This document shows, in pieces, positions 47,871 through 58,000 of a stretch of 64,000 bases of DNA (positions are counted from its first letter, which is position 1; the number at the start of each line of letters is the position of its first letter). A model generated the notes under the pieces. The model had not been told where the DNA came from. It was given only the letters and a program-made list of their open reading frames with translations, and ran no database searches. The translations under genes were made by a program, and so were the position numbers. Source of the DNA: Hyaloscypha bicolor E (lineage: Eukaryota; Ascomycota; Leotiomycetes; Helotiales; Hyaloscyphaceae); the NCBI RefSeq assembly GCF_002865645.1, contig NW_020194600.1, positions 434,001 through 498,000 of the forward strand. The letters run 5' to 3'.

Positions 47871-49432
47871 AGTATCGATAGACTCTGCATAAACCAAATG
47901 GATGACCGAGAGCGAGGTTTCCAGGTCAAGAGGATGGGCAATATCTTTAGTCGGGCAGCGAAATTTTTGTATCTGGCTGGGCGAGGCTAGCAGTGACAGC
48001 GACCAGACCATGGAATTCGTGGAGCAAGTTTCTCAACTTGGAAACCCCGATCAGCTTGTGAAAGACACTGGGTCAGTTGAGAAGTGGAAGCCGTTGTCTA
48101 GCCTCATGGGACGGCCATGGTTTCCGCGGCGTTGGGTTGTCCAGGAGGTTGCCTCTTCCAGAGAGGCTACCCTGTATTGCGGGACTAAGGAGGCCAGATG
48201 GTCAGACTTCTCGGACGCTGTCATGCTATTTGGCAACAGATTCGCCGAGATCGAGCATATATTCTCCCGCAACGGATCACGTCTTGCCGAAACACGAAGC
48301 CAGGAGTAGTCTAGGAAATGTTAATCAACTTTCGGCTCATGTCCTGGTCACAGCACTGAACTGTATCATCCGGAAATCCGCCGACGGTCAAGTAATTCAG
48401 AAACTCTTCACGATAGAAGCACTGCAATGCGGCCTGGTACCGCTCCAGGTCTCTAATCTTCGGGATACACTCTATGCTTTTTTGACTCTGGCAAAAGATG
48501 TCGAGCTAATGTCACGTTTGGTCGACTATGGAAGGAGCTAATTCCACGTCTGCAGAGATGTCGTTAACCATATTGCCAATTCTACCGGGACACTGGGCAT
48601 TATCTGCAAGCCTTCGGCTGCCGTTTGTCCTTGCGTGCCTTCGTGCCTTCGTCAAGTTAAGCAGCATTCATTTACTGCTGGTTCTTTGGCTCGTCGAGCC
48701 AATGCTGATTGCTTGGTTGGACCATCGAGTAGGGCTTTTTATAGTGCAGGAGGGAGAACGCCTGTTGAGCAATTGTGGTGCGAAGAAGAGGGGAGGGTAT
48801 TCCTTAAAGTTTATAGGTTTGTCTTGGACACTGTCTGGTCTATCGAAGAACGTTCCTAAAACGGCGTCATTCCAAAGAGCAGGCTGGAAGTTGCAACAAG
48901 TGTAGCAGAAGAGAGGGACGAAGGTGGAGGCTGTATAGATGACACTGGCAAAGCAATATCTATCTCTGACACCTTCTTGCGAACAATTGTGGCCGACAGA
49001 GATGGAGCAAGGCGCCCTCCACGAAGCTGGTATCGTCGAGCTTGCGAGGAGGCGTTTAATCTGAGCAATCTGGAGGGGCGCAGTGCATGGCGATTTGATA
49101 CATAGGATCTGATCAAGTCCGCTTCTTCTGATGGCCACTCATCCGCCATTATAGCCTTTCTTCGAAGAGTCCAAGGTGTGACGTGGAACAAAAGATTGAC
49201 AATCAGGGACGGGAAGTCAGTAGCACTTGTTCCTCACGATACAAGAGAAAACGATCACATCTGCATTCCCTGGGGATGCAGCATGCCCGTCATACTTCGG
49301 CAACACGAAGATAGACTCGATGAACTAATCGGAGAGTGAGATATCAATAGCGTTGAATGTGTAATGGATGGACAGGCAGCTGACCAAATCTCGAATGGCA
49401 CGGACGACAAGGCGGAGTTCAAGATCGAATAA
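47871..49432 (+). pseudogene. 3' fragment of a HET-domain gene
   Basis: Begins abruptly inside the HET domain with SIDRLCINQMDD (the WIDALCINQ motif of the family), then DRERGFQVKRMGNIFSRAAK, IWLGEASSDSDQTMEFVEQ, MGRPWFPRRWVVQEVA, and downstream NLRDTLYAFLTLAKD, RANADCLVG and near the end VECVMDGQAADQISNG, stopping naturally at 49430-49432. Frame changes occur near 47965, 48300 and 48850, and in-frame stops interrupt at 48539-48541 and near 49110 and 49338. The piece starts at the point where the fragment at 40810-41345 ends, so together they cover one typical HET protein. Not functional as it stands. Confidence 0.8.
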
Positions 49433-50048
49433 TGAGAAGAGCATCACTGAATGTCTATCTTTATCCCTCTCAGCAGCAACCGCCTCCGCACCCTCTGGCA
49501 CCCTCTCGTCAGCACCTAGAATATCCTGCCTATCCACTCCACTCTTCCCCCTCGTGCCCTCGGGAAGGTCGACATCAAGGCCACTCTCTCTGACAGGATC
49601 ACTTTGATCTGCTCCAACACCACTTAACCCAGATCTCTCTTTCTTCCCCGTACCATGCAATTCCTGGCTCGTCAGTCCACTTCCAGGGTGTCCATACCCT
49701 GTAGGAACATCAGCACTTATCGCTCCGCCAACCGTGTCCTGCGCTGAGGTCCAGTTTTCCTTTGAGATATTGGGGTTGTTGGCTTGGCCCGGTACCTCAT
49801 GTTGCGTGTTGGATTTGAAAGTTCTGTCTGATGGTGCGGTTCCCGCAGGTGGAGTTGCGGCGGTGAATTCTGGGCGAGATTGTTGCCGAGTTTTACGCCG
49901 GGGGCGTGCTGCGTTTGTTAAGTGATGGAGATAGGTGATGGGGGAGAACATAACGAACGCCTTTAGTTGTTAAGGGATCGGAAGGGGGAACGCGGGAATG
50001 GAATTCGCCCTGGTTGGAGAGAGATGTGGGGTTACCGTTTGCTGACAT
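49325..50048 (-). CDS. fungal protein of unknown function, probably frameshifted
   Basis: ATG at 50048 (MSANGNPTSLSNQGEFHSRV), exon 1 to 49959, then a 50-nt intron (GTTCGT to CGCAG) and exon 2 from 49908 reading HAPGVKLGN. The remaining conserved-style sequence (SRPEFTAATPPAGTAPSDRT, then a Gly/Ser/Asp-rich region with GHPGSGLTSQELHGTGKKE) lies one base out of frame from HAPGVKLGN, so either one base is lost near 49880 or the assembly has an error. It resembles small hydrophilic Pro/Gly-rich fungal proteins of unknown role. The last 36 codons (49432-49325) are antisense to the end of the HET fragment, so the natural C-terminus may be shorter. A shorter model starting at 49951 is open but begins inside the intron. 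Confidence 0.45.
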
Positions 50049-50682
50049 TTTGGGTTTGATAGAAGTGTGAAAATGGGAAATGGGATTTCGGAATATAAAG
50101 GAGAGGATTGAGGATTCAAATGGGAGAGAGACGTATAGGAATAATAAATGAAATGCAGTGGGGCAATGGAAGATTTGTTGTGCTCATACTGATTGAGACT
50201 GACATAATTCTGGTTACATCATAACTAAAAACATTGAAAGGTCTTTGTTGGGCACAGGTGCCACTGCAGGGGATAGAGGGCTGAAGGAGAATGATCGGCT
50301 GTAGAAGAAATAGAAACTTACTGAGATCTATCTGGCAACCTTGAGATACATGTTCATCTGATGTTCATCCAATGCCTTGAGTAGAGAGCAGCCTTGCGGC
50401 GGCGAAGACGAGGCTGATAAGGCTGACGAAACTCATTGAAATTGAACGACTGTCCAGAAAGAGTATATTCGTAGGGAAATAAGGTCCATTATGTCTAGTG
50501 GGATATCGTAAAATGAGTAGTTGTTTTCGTGACGGTATCGTGTCTCGGAATCGTGTTGCCGTCAATAATTCCCCCGGAGCCTGATCCAAATCCACCATCA
50601 GGACTCAATGCTCTCAGACTTAACCTTCCCCTTACCCGGGTCCATTGATCCATGAGACTTTGACTAGGTTGAACTCAGCAAA
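50049..50682. other. intergenic region
   Basis: 634 bp upstream of the preceding minus-strand gene and downstream of the promethin-like gene. The 77-codon frame at 50365-50598 is not convincing. Confidence 0.4.
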
Positions 50683-51172
50683 TCAACAATTCGGCATCTC
50701 GCCTTCCGTTATCCTCGCCACACGTACCGGCACAAAATTGTAAATCCATCTCGCGATCAGAAAGCTCGAGACGGCCCAGACCCATAAAACTATTCCGAGC
50801 GAAACGGTGATGAAGAGCGTTGGCACGAGGAGGAGGAGAGCGACACCTATCCAAAAGAGGGAGAACAGGAGGGCGGTTATGAAGGAGAGGGCGAGTGTGC
50901 CAAGGGCGAAGGCAAGGAATAGAGCGACGGGTGTGGAAGAGAGCAGGAATTGGATCAGGACGAAAGTCTACGATAAATTAGCGTTTGGTCAACGAGGGAT
51001 TTCAAAATGGGAAGAGAAGGTGAACATGGAAGCATACGAAAAGTATTGGCTGGTCCTGCGCAAATGCTACAGTTTTGTAGTAATACGCCTTGCGAGTATC
51101 TGGGCTGATGATAGTATCGATAAGGCTCTGAGCGTACGTGATGATGCCCGAGGCGCGCTGTTGAATTGCCAT
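50683..51172 (-). CDS. promethin-like (LDAF1/LDO family) small membrane protein
   Basis: Two exons, 51172-51038 and 50967-50683 (70-nt intron, GTATGC to CGTAG, phase 0), 139 residues from the ATG MAIQQRASGIITYAQ. After an amphipathic N-terminus come long hydrophobic stretches: FVLIQFLLSSTPVALFLAFA, ALSFITALLFSLFWIGVALL, and a LFITVSLGIVLWVWAVSSFL segment before ARWIYNFVP. This pattern of paired hydrophobic hairpins resembles fungal promethin-domain proteins, which associate with seipin at lipid-droplet sites in the ER. The assignment is by pattern and memory of the family, not a search. The frame is open upstream to 51274 without an ATG, so an additional upstream exon is possible. The MITE lies about 170 bp upstream. 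Confidence 0.65.
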
Positions 51173-51345
51173 TGCTGTGAAAGCTGTAGAAGGTGTTTCG
51201 TAAAGCGATGGTGATTTGCTATCGCATCGCTTCTGTTGTGAATCTGGCTGGAGAGCTCCTGTCCTGGAATGCAAAGCAAGATTTAAGTTGAAGCTGTGCC
51301 TGTCAGCAGCAAACGGCAGTTGCGGGCGTTTGCATGCACGTGATA

Positions 51346-51760
51346 GAAGGGTTCACCCACCAACCGCCCAAACCTACTTCCCGCCCAAGCTAAAATTCAA
51401 CTTTAATATTAATTTATTAATTATTAATATAATTTTATACTTTGTTAAGTTTTGGTTACCAAATACTCTCTTTAATCATAATTTTATTTTTTCAAGTAAA
51501 AGTTATTATTAATATTACTTATAAAACTAAGTTTTTATTTATATTTTAAGAATTTTGAAGCAATATAAAAGAATAATTAAAATAAGTCCTCTTACAAATT
51601 TTCCTATAATTATAAGAGACAGTATTAGTAAATAATAGAAATCAATTTTTATCAATTTTTATCAATTTTGGTTAATTATTGGTATTAGAAACGGTGAGAG
51701 AAAAATCGATTTTTTGCTTGGGCGGGAAGTGGGCTTGGGCGATTGGTGGGTGAACCCTTT
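51346..51760. mobile_element. 415-bp MITE with 44-bp inverted repeats and TA duplication
   Basis: Left arm 51347-51390 and right arm 51716-51759 are inverted repeats (AAGGGTTCACCCACCAA at the outer end, CCCGCCCAAGC at the inner end) with three transitions between them. Counting one extra base on each side, the element is flanked by TA at 51344-51345 and 51761-51762. The interior is about 325 bp of extremely AT-rich DNA without coding capacity, including three copies of a TTTTTATCAA unit near 51640-51670. The arms are GC-rich by contrast. TA duplication suggests mobilisation by a Tc1-mariner transposase. Confidence 0.88.
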
Positions 51761-51850
51761 TAAGGGTATTCATCAACGGAGCTTTCTTCAACCTCCTTTG
51801 TAATGTTTATCAAAATATGATCGGGCCAGGTCAGATGAAGGTTTGCATTC

Positions 51851-53652
51851 CTAGTTTATCTCATTATGTCGACAGCGGTGCCCGCTTATGGTTTTGTCCA
51901 TTGAAACGTCAGAGGACCTCTGCAGCATCTCAATGTGTCCCAGCAACCACTGCAAATGCCGATAGCTGCTTCTGGGTTTGGATTGGACCTCCATATGTCC
52001 GCTGAGGTATGTTTGAGCCCACATCAAGCCTAGCTCACGGTGTTGGCTCCCCATAGTTCCCTACGGTCCTCCAATCCGGGACCATTGTTGGCCTCGAATG
52101 TAGCCGCGTATTGCAAGTCAAGAAGAGTAATGACAATGGAAGTATTGGGTTGAGATTGGAAATCTGGTTCCCCTCCCCAACACATGTTTGGAATAGCCAA
52201 CAAGGTCCCGTCGGCAATGATTGACATGTCGAGATCTCCGTTGGAGATCAGGACTCGATTCGTTGCTCCAATGACTCGAGGAAGAACAGACTGGATTGGA
52301 TCTGGCGAAGTATCACCCTCACCTTCTGGGCCTCGTTGCCGAAAAACACAGGTCCTTTGCATTCCAGCCACCCTATACCCAGTGGTGCGTTCGTTGTTTT
52401 CTTCATGTCCGTCCGATTGGAATATATTGGCTGGCCTGGATATAAATACTGAAGTCCTGTTGGATAGCCCAAGGAATCCGAGCGGAGGGGACATTGCGAT
52501 GAAATTTCGGGTATATTGAAGCACGGATTCGGGGCAACAAAAGCAGCTGCGTACACCATGCCAAAAAGATCGCAACTTAAGTCCGTCCCCCATGATTGCC
52601 CGGTTGTGGAAAAGCGAGATTTTTCTTTCTGAAGTCTGCGTATCCACATGTTTTGTCCCGTGCCTGAAGTTGTGTCAAGAAGCTGGCATTGCGCTCTAAG
52701 ACTTTCTTATCTTTGACAGCGAATGGAACTATTGGACCGTGGTTTTGCTCCCACACATAGCTTCCTATACACGGATCGTACATTAAAGCTCCTGTAGATT
52801 TTGTTAGGGCTCTCCTACTAGAGACGAAAGGCATATACCGGATACATTGAAATAGACTGGACGCTTCCGATCAATCATAGCAGATGAGAAGTGCGGTACA
52901 TATCTCCCTGCATAACTTTCCCCGGTCAAGAATATCTTGAAGTTCTTGATCCCAAAAGTCTGCAGAAAGTTCAAGAAAAAGCTGTTGAAGTCTTTAACGG
53001 CATCGGTCTCATTCGTCGCTGTGACCTCCCCGATTGAGAATCCAGTTCCCACGGGTTGCTCGACCCATAGAACATTCGTCAAGTTTACCCAAGCGTAGGG
53101 ATTGATTGTTGGAGCGTATTGACCATAGCCCCAAACAAAATCGCCATTTCCTTGAAAGAAGCTTTCAAGTGAGCTACATCCTACATCTCGTCTTAGAAAG
53201 ACCCTATTACCTGGGCATCACAGCTCCCCTGGTCCGCCGTTCAACCAGGTCGTTATTTCGTCTACTGGTGCTCCCACTGTGGGTTGGAAGACAAAATACA
53301 AAGCTCTCGATGTGTTGCTCATGTCGATGGGCATCAAACCGCGTGCATCTCCCCCACATCGAATGGGACATCAGGTAGTGCATCTACTACGTACGCTACC
53401 TCTCAATCAGCACACTGCTCGCTCCTCGAAGATACAAACACTCTAACCTTCTGTTTTGCTCGTGTAGAACCGTAAATTATCATGGGTATGGGTTTTATTT
53501 TGCGGTTTGTCTGCGACGATATTTCTGGCTCTTAAATCCGGTCCAAATCACTTTCGATGAGCGAAATCACTGGTTCTTCCGGCAGATGCTGTGGTGATTA
53601 AAATAGAAACACCGAGAGCGACGAGAGCCCGGTAGAAAAATACTGAAAACAT
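51851..53652 (-). pseudogene. second decayed S10 serine carboxypeptidase (CpdS-like)
   Basis: Minus strand. A signal peptide is still visible from 53652 (MFSVFFYRALVALGVSILIT, then TASAG). Homology continues through TWLNGGPG, TNVLWVEQPVGTGFSIGEV, the nucleophile block FLTGESYAGRYVPHFSSAMI, AFVAPNPCFNIPEISSQCPL, the Asp block LISNGDLDMSIIADGT and the His block TYLSGHMEVQ. Breaks: TGA at 53548-53550; a one-base loss near 53340; splice donor GT changed to GG at 53228-53227 in the intron that splits GGPG from CSS; frame changes near 52605, 52340 and 52060. All three catalytic residues can still be read, so decay seems fairly recent. Other introns retain GT-AG. Confidence 0.88.
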
Positions 53653-54280
53653 CTCCTTCGAGTTCAAACATTAATGGAGGAAAATCTGGAAACCCAAAAA
53701 TGTGCAAAAAATATTCGGATTTATATTATACAACCTTTTAGTCGAATGGAAATTCCAAGTCTTTAAACGGTAACACTTTTGATGTGGCAACTTCGCTTGC
53801 GTGTTAGGGAACCTCTCTTTATCCTGCAGACTTAAACATGGAATGTTGATAAGAGTATAAGATCAGGCTGTTTCTCGGTAGGATAGCTTCAGGTATATTA
53901 CACGGACAGAACGTGATCGGGAGAGGATTAAAGTTTTGTGGATAAAGTCCCAAGATTGCAAGAGAGGGGTGCTGACAGTGGCTTTTAAAGCCTGATCTAT
54001 GTGGGGTTGAACTTCCTGAAACCACGGACAGAGCTCGTCCACCGTCGACAAACAGTAAAGAGTACCTTAGAGGATAATTTGAGTGTCAGAGATCAGGGAT
54101 CTACGAGATCGCTCGAATCTAGATCCTTCATAAGGACACGTCTTCTCATTGGCTACCCCACCCTCGACACCTACAAAGGTCGTTTGTTCCACACCCAGTG
54201 AAGATCAACGCCGTGTAACATCAATTCAGGGCACATCTTAGATTCAGTGAAGTCTGACTGTACACGACAGCATCTCCACA
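53653..54280. promoter_or_regulatory. divergent region, S10 pseudogene / APRT
   Basis: 628 bp between divergent starts. It holds the APRT promoter; the segment near 53690-53760 is AT-rich. No named motif. Confidence 0.4.
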
Positions 54281-54921
54281 ATGGCAGACAAAGAACTCGT
54301 CCTCAGCAAAGTAAAACTTTACATCCACCACCCGGTCCCCGTAAGCCTTCTTCCCTTCACAAACCATCTTTGCTAACAAAATAAAAGAATCAACTCTTTG
54401 CCGACATCTTCCCCATCTTTCGGGACCCAGCAGTAACAGAAGCCATAATCTCTCACCTGGAATCTCACATAAGATCCACTCATGACCTCTCCAAAATCTC
54501 CAGCATAGTCTGTCTCGAAGCTCGCGGATTTTTCTTCACACCCATCCTCGCCTCCCGCCTTCAACTCCCCTGTGTCCCGGTCCGGAAACCGGGAAAGCTT
54601 CCCGGGGAGGTGATTACCACTACCTATCAAAAAGACTACGGGCCGGACAGATTCGAGATGAAGACTGATGCATTTGAAGGTATTGAGACGGCGGGGAAGA
54701 AAGTCATTTTAGTTGATGATTTGTTGGGGATGGGTGGCTCGATTATGGCTGCGAAGGAGTTGGTGGAGCAGTTGGGGATGGAGGTTGCGGAGGCGGTGTT
54801 TATTTTTGATGTTGATGTACCGGTGTATAATGTGGCGGTTGAGAAGAACTTGAAGGGATTGCAGAGGTATGCTATGGTTACGCTTACAAAGACAAACATG
54901 GGGGCTCCGATTGAGTGTTGA
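54281..54921 (+). CDS. adenine phosphoribosyltransferase
   Basis: Two exons, 54281-54340 and 54388-54921 (47-nt intron, GTAAGC to AAAAG, GCTAAC branch), 197 residues. APRT salvages adenine by condensing it with PRPP to AMP in the cytosol (APT1 in yeast). The N-terminal block QLFADIFPIFRDPAVTEAII, the adenine-binding region CLEARGFFFTPILASRL, KPGKLPGEV and the PRPP loop VILVDDLLGMGGS (about 126-138) are all present. In most orthologues the loop reads DDLLATGGT; here it is DDLLGMGGS, a mild substitution. No lesions. Confidence 0.95.
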
Positions 54922-55016
54922 TGCCTCGCTGAGGCATTACAGCGGTTTCTTGATACGGAAATACTATCATTGTGGCAAGTAGAGTGGGCTCATTTTCACA
55001 TTCGTGATGTCCTAAA

Positions 55017-58000
55017 CTACTGGAGCATAGAGTCTAAGCTCTCCCCAAGTACACCCTCAATCTTCACAATCCAGCGATGTGTTTCCTTCTCAACAACCTC
55101 ATCATCGTCTTCTTGCAGTTCACTGATGAAAGGCAACATCTCAGGCAACATAGACAGCCACTCTTCACCGAGCCTATCAGTCAACTCCTGCTCGCACTTG
55201 ACTGCCGCTAGTCGGACACTTGCAGTCTCAGACCTCATGTGCTTAAGAATTGCTCCATTTAATTCCTTGTGATGATCTGATGACTCTGCAGCAGCCGCAA
55301 GTTCAACGATTGCTGGCACGAGTTCCTCAGTCAATGGCAGCGCTGAAGCGTTTGTGAACTGTGCACACAGCACCGGTGCCACATTACTAAAATGCGATGG
55401 CGATTGCCAAAAGTCATCTTGATCGTGTTCAAAACACTTGACTAAAGTCCGAAGCACCCTCGACCATAACTCCCTCGAGATCTCATCTTTAGGATTCACG
55501 TTCTTCAAGGTATCCACCGCGTTGTCGAGAAGGTAGGTTGCATAGCTGGTGACGATCGACTTGAGATTGTCGAAGAACACGGCCATGAAGCCATATATGC
55601 TTTGTAACCGCAGATTTCTACCAACTTCATCCTTCTTGGGTAGTGAAGCCGACGCCCACTCAACCAGGTTGGACAAAATGGGCCGGAATGTCGCATCGTT
55701 GAACTTATAAATCATTTTGATGGCGACTTCGTTGACCTGAGTTTCAATCTCAGCAATGAAGTCGCTGTCCAAGCCTTCGTCCGCCACCACTGTCCACTGT
55801 CGCCGAAGGTCGAAGGCGTTCTGGAATATGTTTGCTAGGATGGGAGAGTACTTGGTCACTACGTTCTTTGGGTGTCTATCAATGGCTATACTGAGAATCT
55901 CGAGATATTCCTGGAGCGCCTATCGATAAATTAGCGGCTTGACTTGGAGCAATTTTAAAGATCACTTACCAATTGACCCATTCCAGCGGCTCGTTCCCAG
56001 TCTTTCTCCAAAGCTCCAAACATACTCTTGGCATCAATTTGCTTCGCCGCAAGCCTCATGCAGTCCATTCTACTCTCATCGGCTGAATCATCAAGGTCTG
56101 CCTCTGCGGACGCATTCGAAATTTCGAGAAGTTTGTCCAAGTACCCTCCCGACAACATATATGGTAGGTGATGGACCAGGGCACTGATAAATGCGTAGCC
56201 AGCATTGTGGAGCTTCTGGGATTCGTCATCCTCTTTCGTACTGGCTTCCATATATTCCAGAGCTTTAGGAATCGCACTAGGGAGGACTGAGACGATTCCC
56301 TCCCTCAAAATCTCAACCAGAGATGCAAGACAGAGGAGCCCCATGACGCGCAACCGATTATCTGACTGGCCAAGACAATGATTGCTCGCAATCGTTTCTG
56401 CCGCTGCGGCAACTGCTTCGAGATCCTTCTTCCCATATTTCTCGGATATCTTGTCAACACAGCCCACTGCAATGTGCTTGTACAGAACATCTTTCGACTC
56501 TCGAATGATTGCGGTGAGTTGGGGCAAGAATCCGAGCATTGCACTCCTCGAATTTGCGTCGGATGGACTTTCATGATCAATGCGGACCTCCAGAGACTTC
56601 AAGATCTTGCGACGTAAGGAATCACTCGGCCTGTCGAGCAAGCCCTCAACCGATTTGACAAAGTCACTGGTAGATAGTAAGCCAAGTAGACTTTCCAAAA
56701 CATCACCGCAAGCCCCATGTAGGCGCTTCTGATCTCTCAGTGTATCCGCCAAGGCTAGAACATTTTCCAGGAGGGTTGAATAAAGATCTCGAATTCTCGC
56801 AGCGTCCATATCGTCCCGATCAAGTAATTTCCCGGTTTGACTAGCAAGCCGCTTCTGAGAAAGAAGATGCGGCAACAATGCTATTTCGTTTGCAGCGATC
56901 AGTTTGGGGTCAGAAATGCCCTCATCATTGGCGTTGAGTAGGGTAGTCGAGTACGTTGGTTTCGGTTTCAAGACATCTCCAACTAAGTCCAAATATTTTA
57001 CAGCAGATTGGAGTTGGGTTTCCACACTGAACGAGCCAGCAATATCTGCTGCAAATGCTTTGATGCCTTCAGTTGGTCCGTACTTATCCACAAGCATTGC
57101 TAATAACGCGAACAAGAAGTCTTCTGGGCCAAGGGTTTGCACCAAAGAGGTGAACAGCCCCTTCCGGCGATGGGGTGGCACATGCTCGTACGCAGCAACG
57201 AAGCTCAGAAGCAATTCTGCTGCACCAGTGACAGGATTTCCCTTCTCTTTCCGGAGTGACGAGATTAGGGGAGGAATGACTTCGCGAATTGTTTGACTAA
57301 TAACGTGTGCAGAATACTCGTCGTTGTGTCGGAGCACTGAGCTTCCCATGAAGGTAAATATCGGCATGACGCTGTGAAGAACCAATTCCGGTACAATATC
57401 GGCCAAAGAGGCAATAAGTAGTAGCGCGGCATTTTGAACCTGTGGACTCGCCGTCTTCTGGACACAATCGACAAGCAGATCTGCTCGAATTGCAGAGCGC
57501 TCGAGCTTCAAACTCGGGTCAGACTTGTAAGCCTTGATAATAGCGAGAAGACTGTTGAGGACCAACCCCTGAAGATAGGCCAACTCTGACGCTACCTGGG
57601 CTTTGAAATGTTGAAGTTCAGCTAGGACATTGAAAAGACCTTTGAGGAGCTCAGGATGTTTGCCAGGATCGGAACTGTCGATAAGCTGCAGGACGAAGGT
57701 GACCTTCTGCATAGCAGCCGTGAGCTGTTTCGAGTCTTGGAGCGGGGTTCTAGCTATTTCTCCGTGGCTTGTCCTTCGCCTTTTAGTAGCAGGAGGCTTG
57801 TCTGCTAACTCGGCTGTTGTTGGAAGCTGTTCTAGGAACGCTAATAGTATTTCCGTTGAAAGTGACGTTGTTTGAAGGAGCTGAGCTGAGCCCTGCGAGA
57901 TTGATTTACGGATTTCGTCCGGATTGTTTGACGGAAACTGAGCTGAGTCCATCAACATCTGGGCAGTGCTGATGCGGAGTTCACCCTTCAAGGATGTCCA

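Noticed and set aside
50365..50598. 77-codon minus-strand frame with a hydrophobic end
   Set aside because: No family resemblance, no splice partner, and it lies in a spacer between two better-supported genes.
54373..54630. Minus-strand 85-codon frame
   Set aside because: Shadow of the APRT second exon, which is clearly coding on the plus strand.
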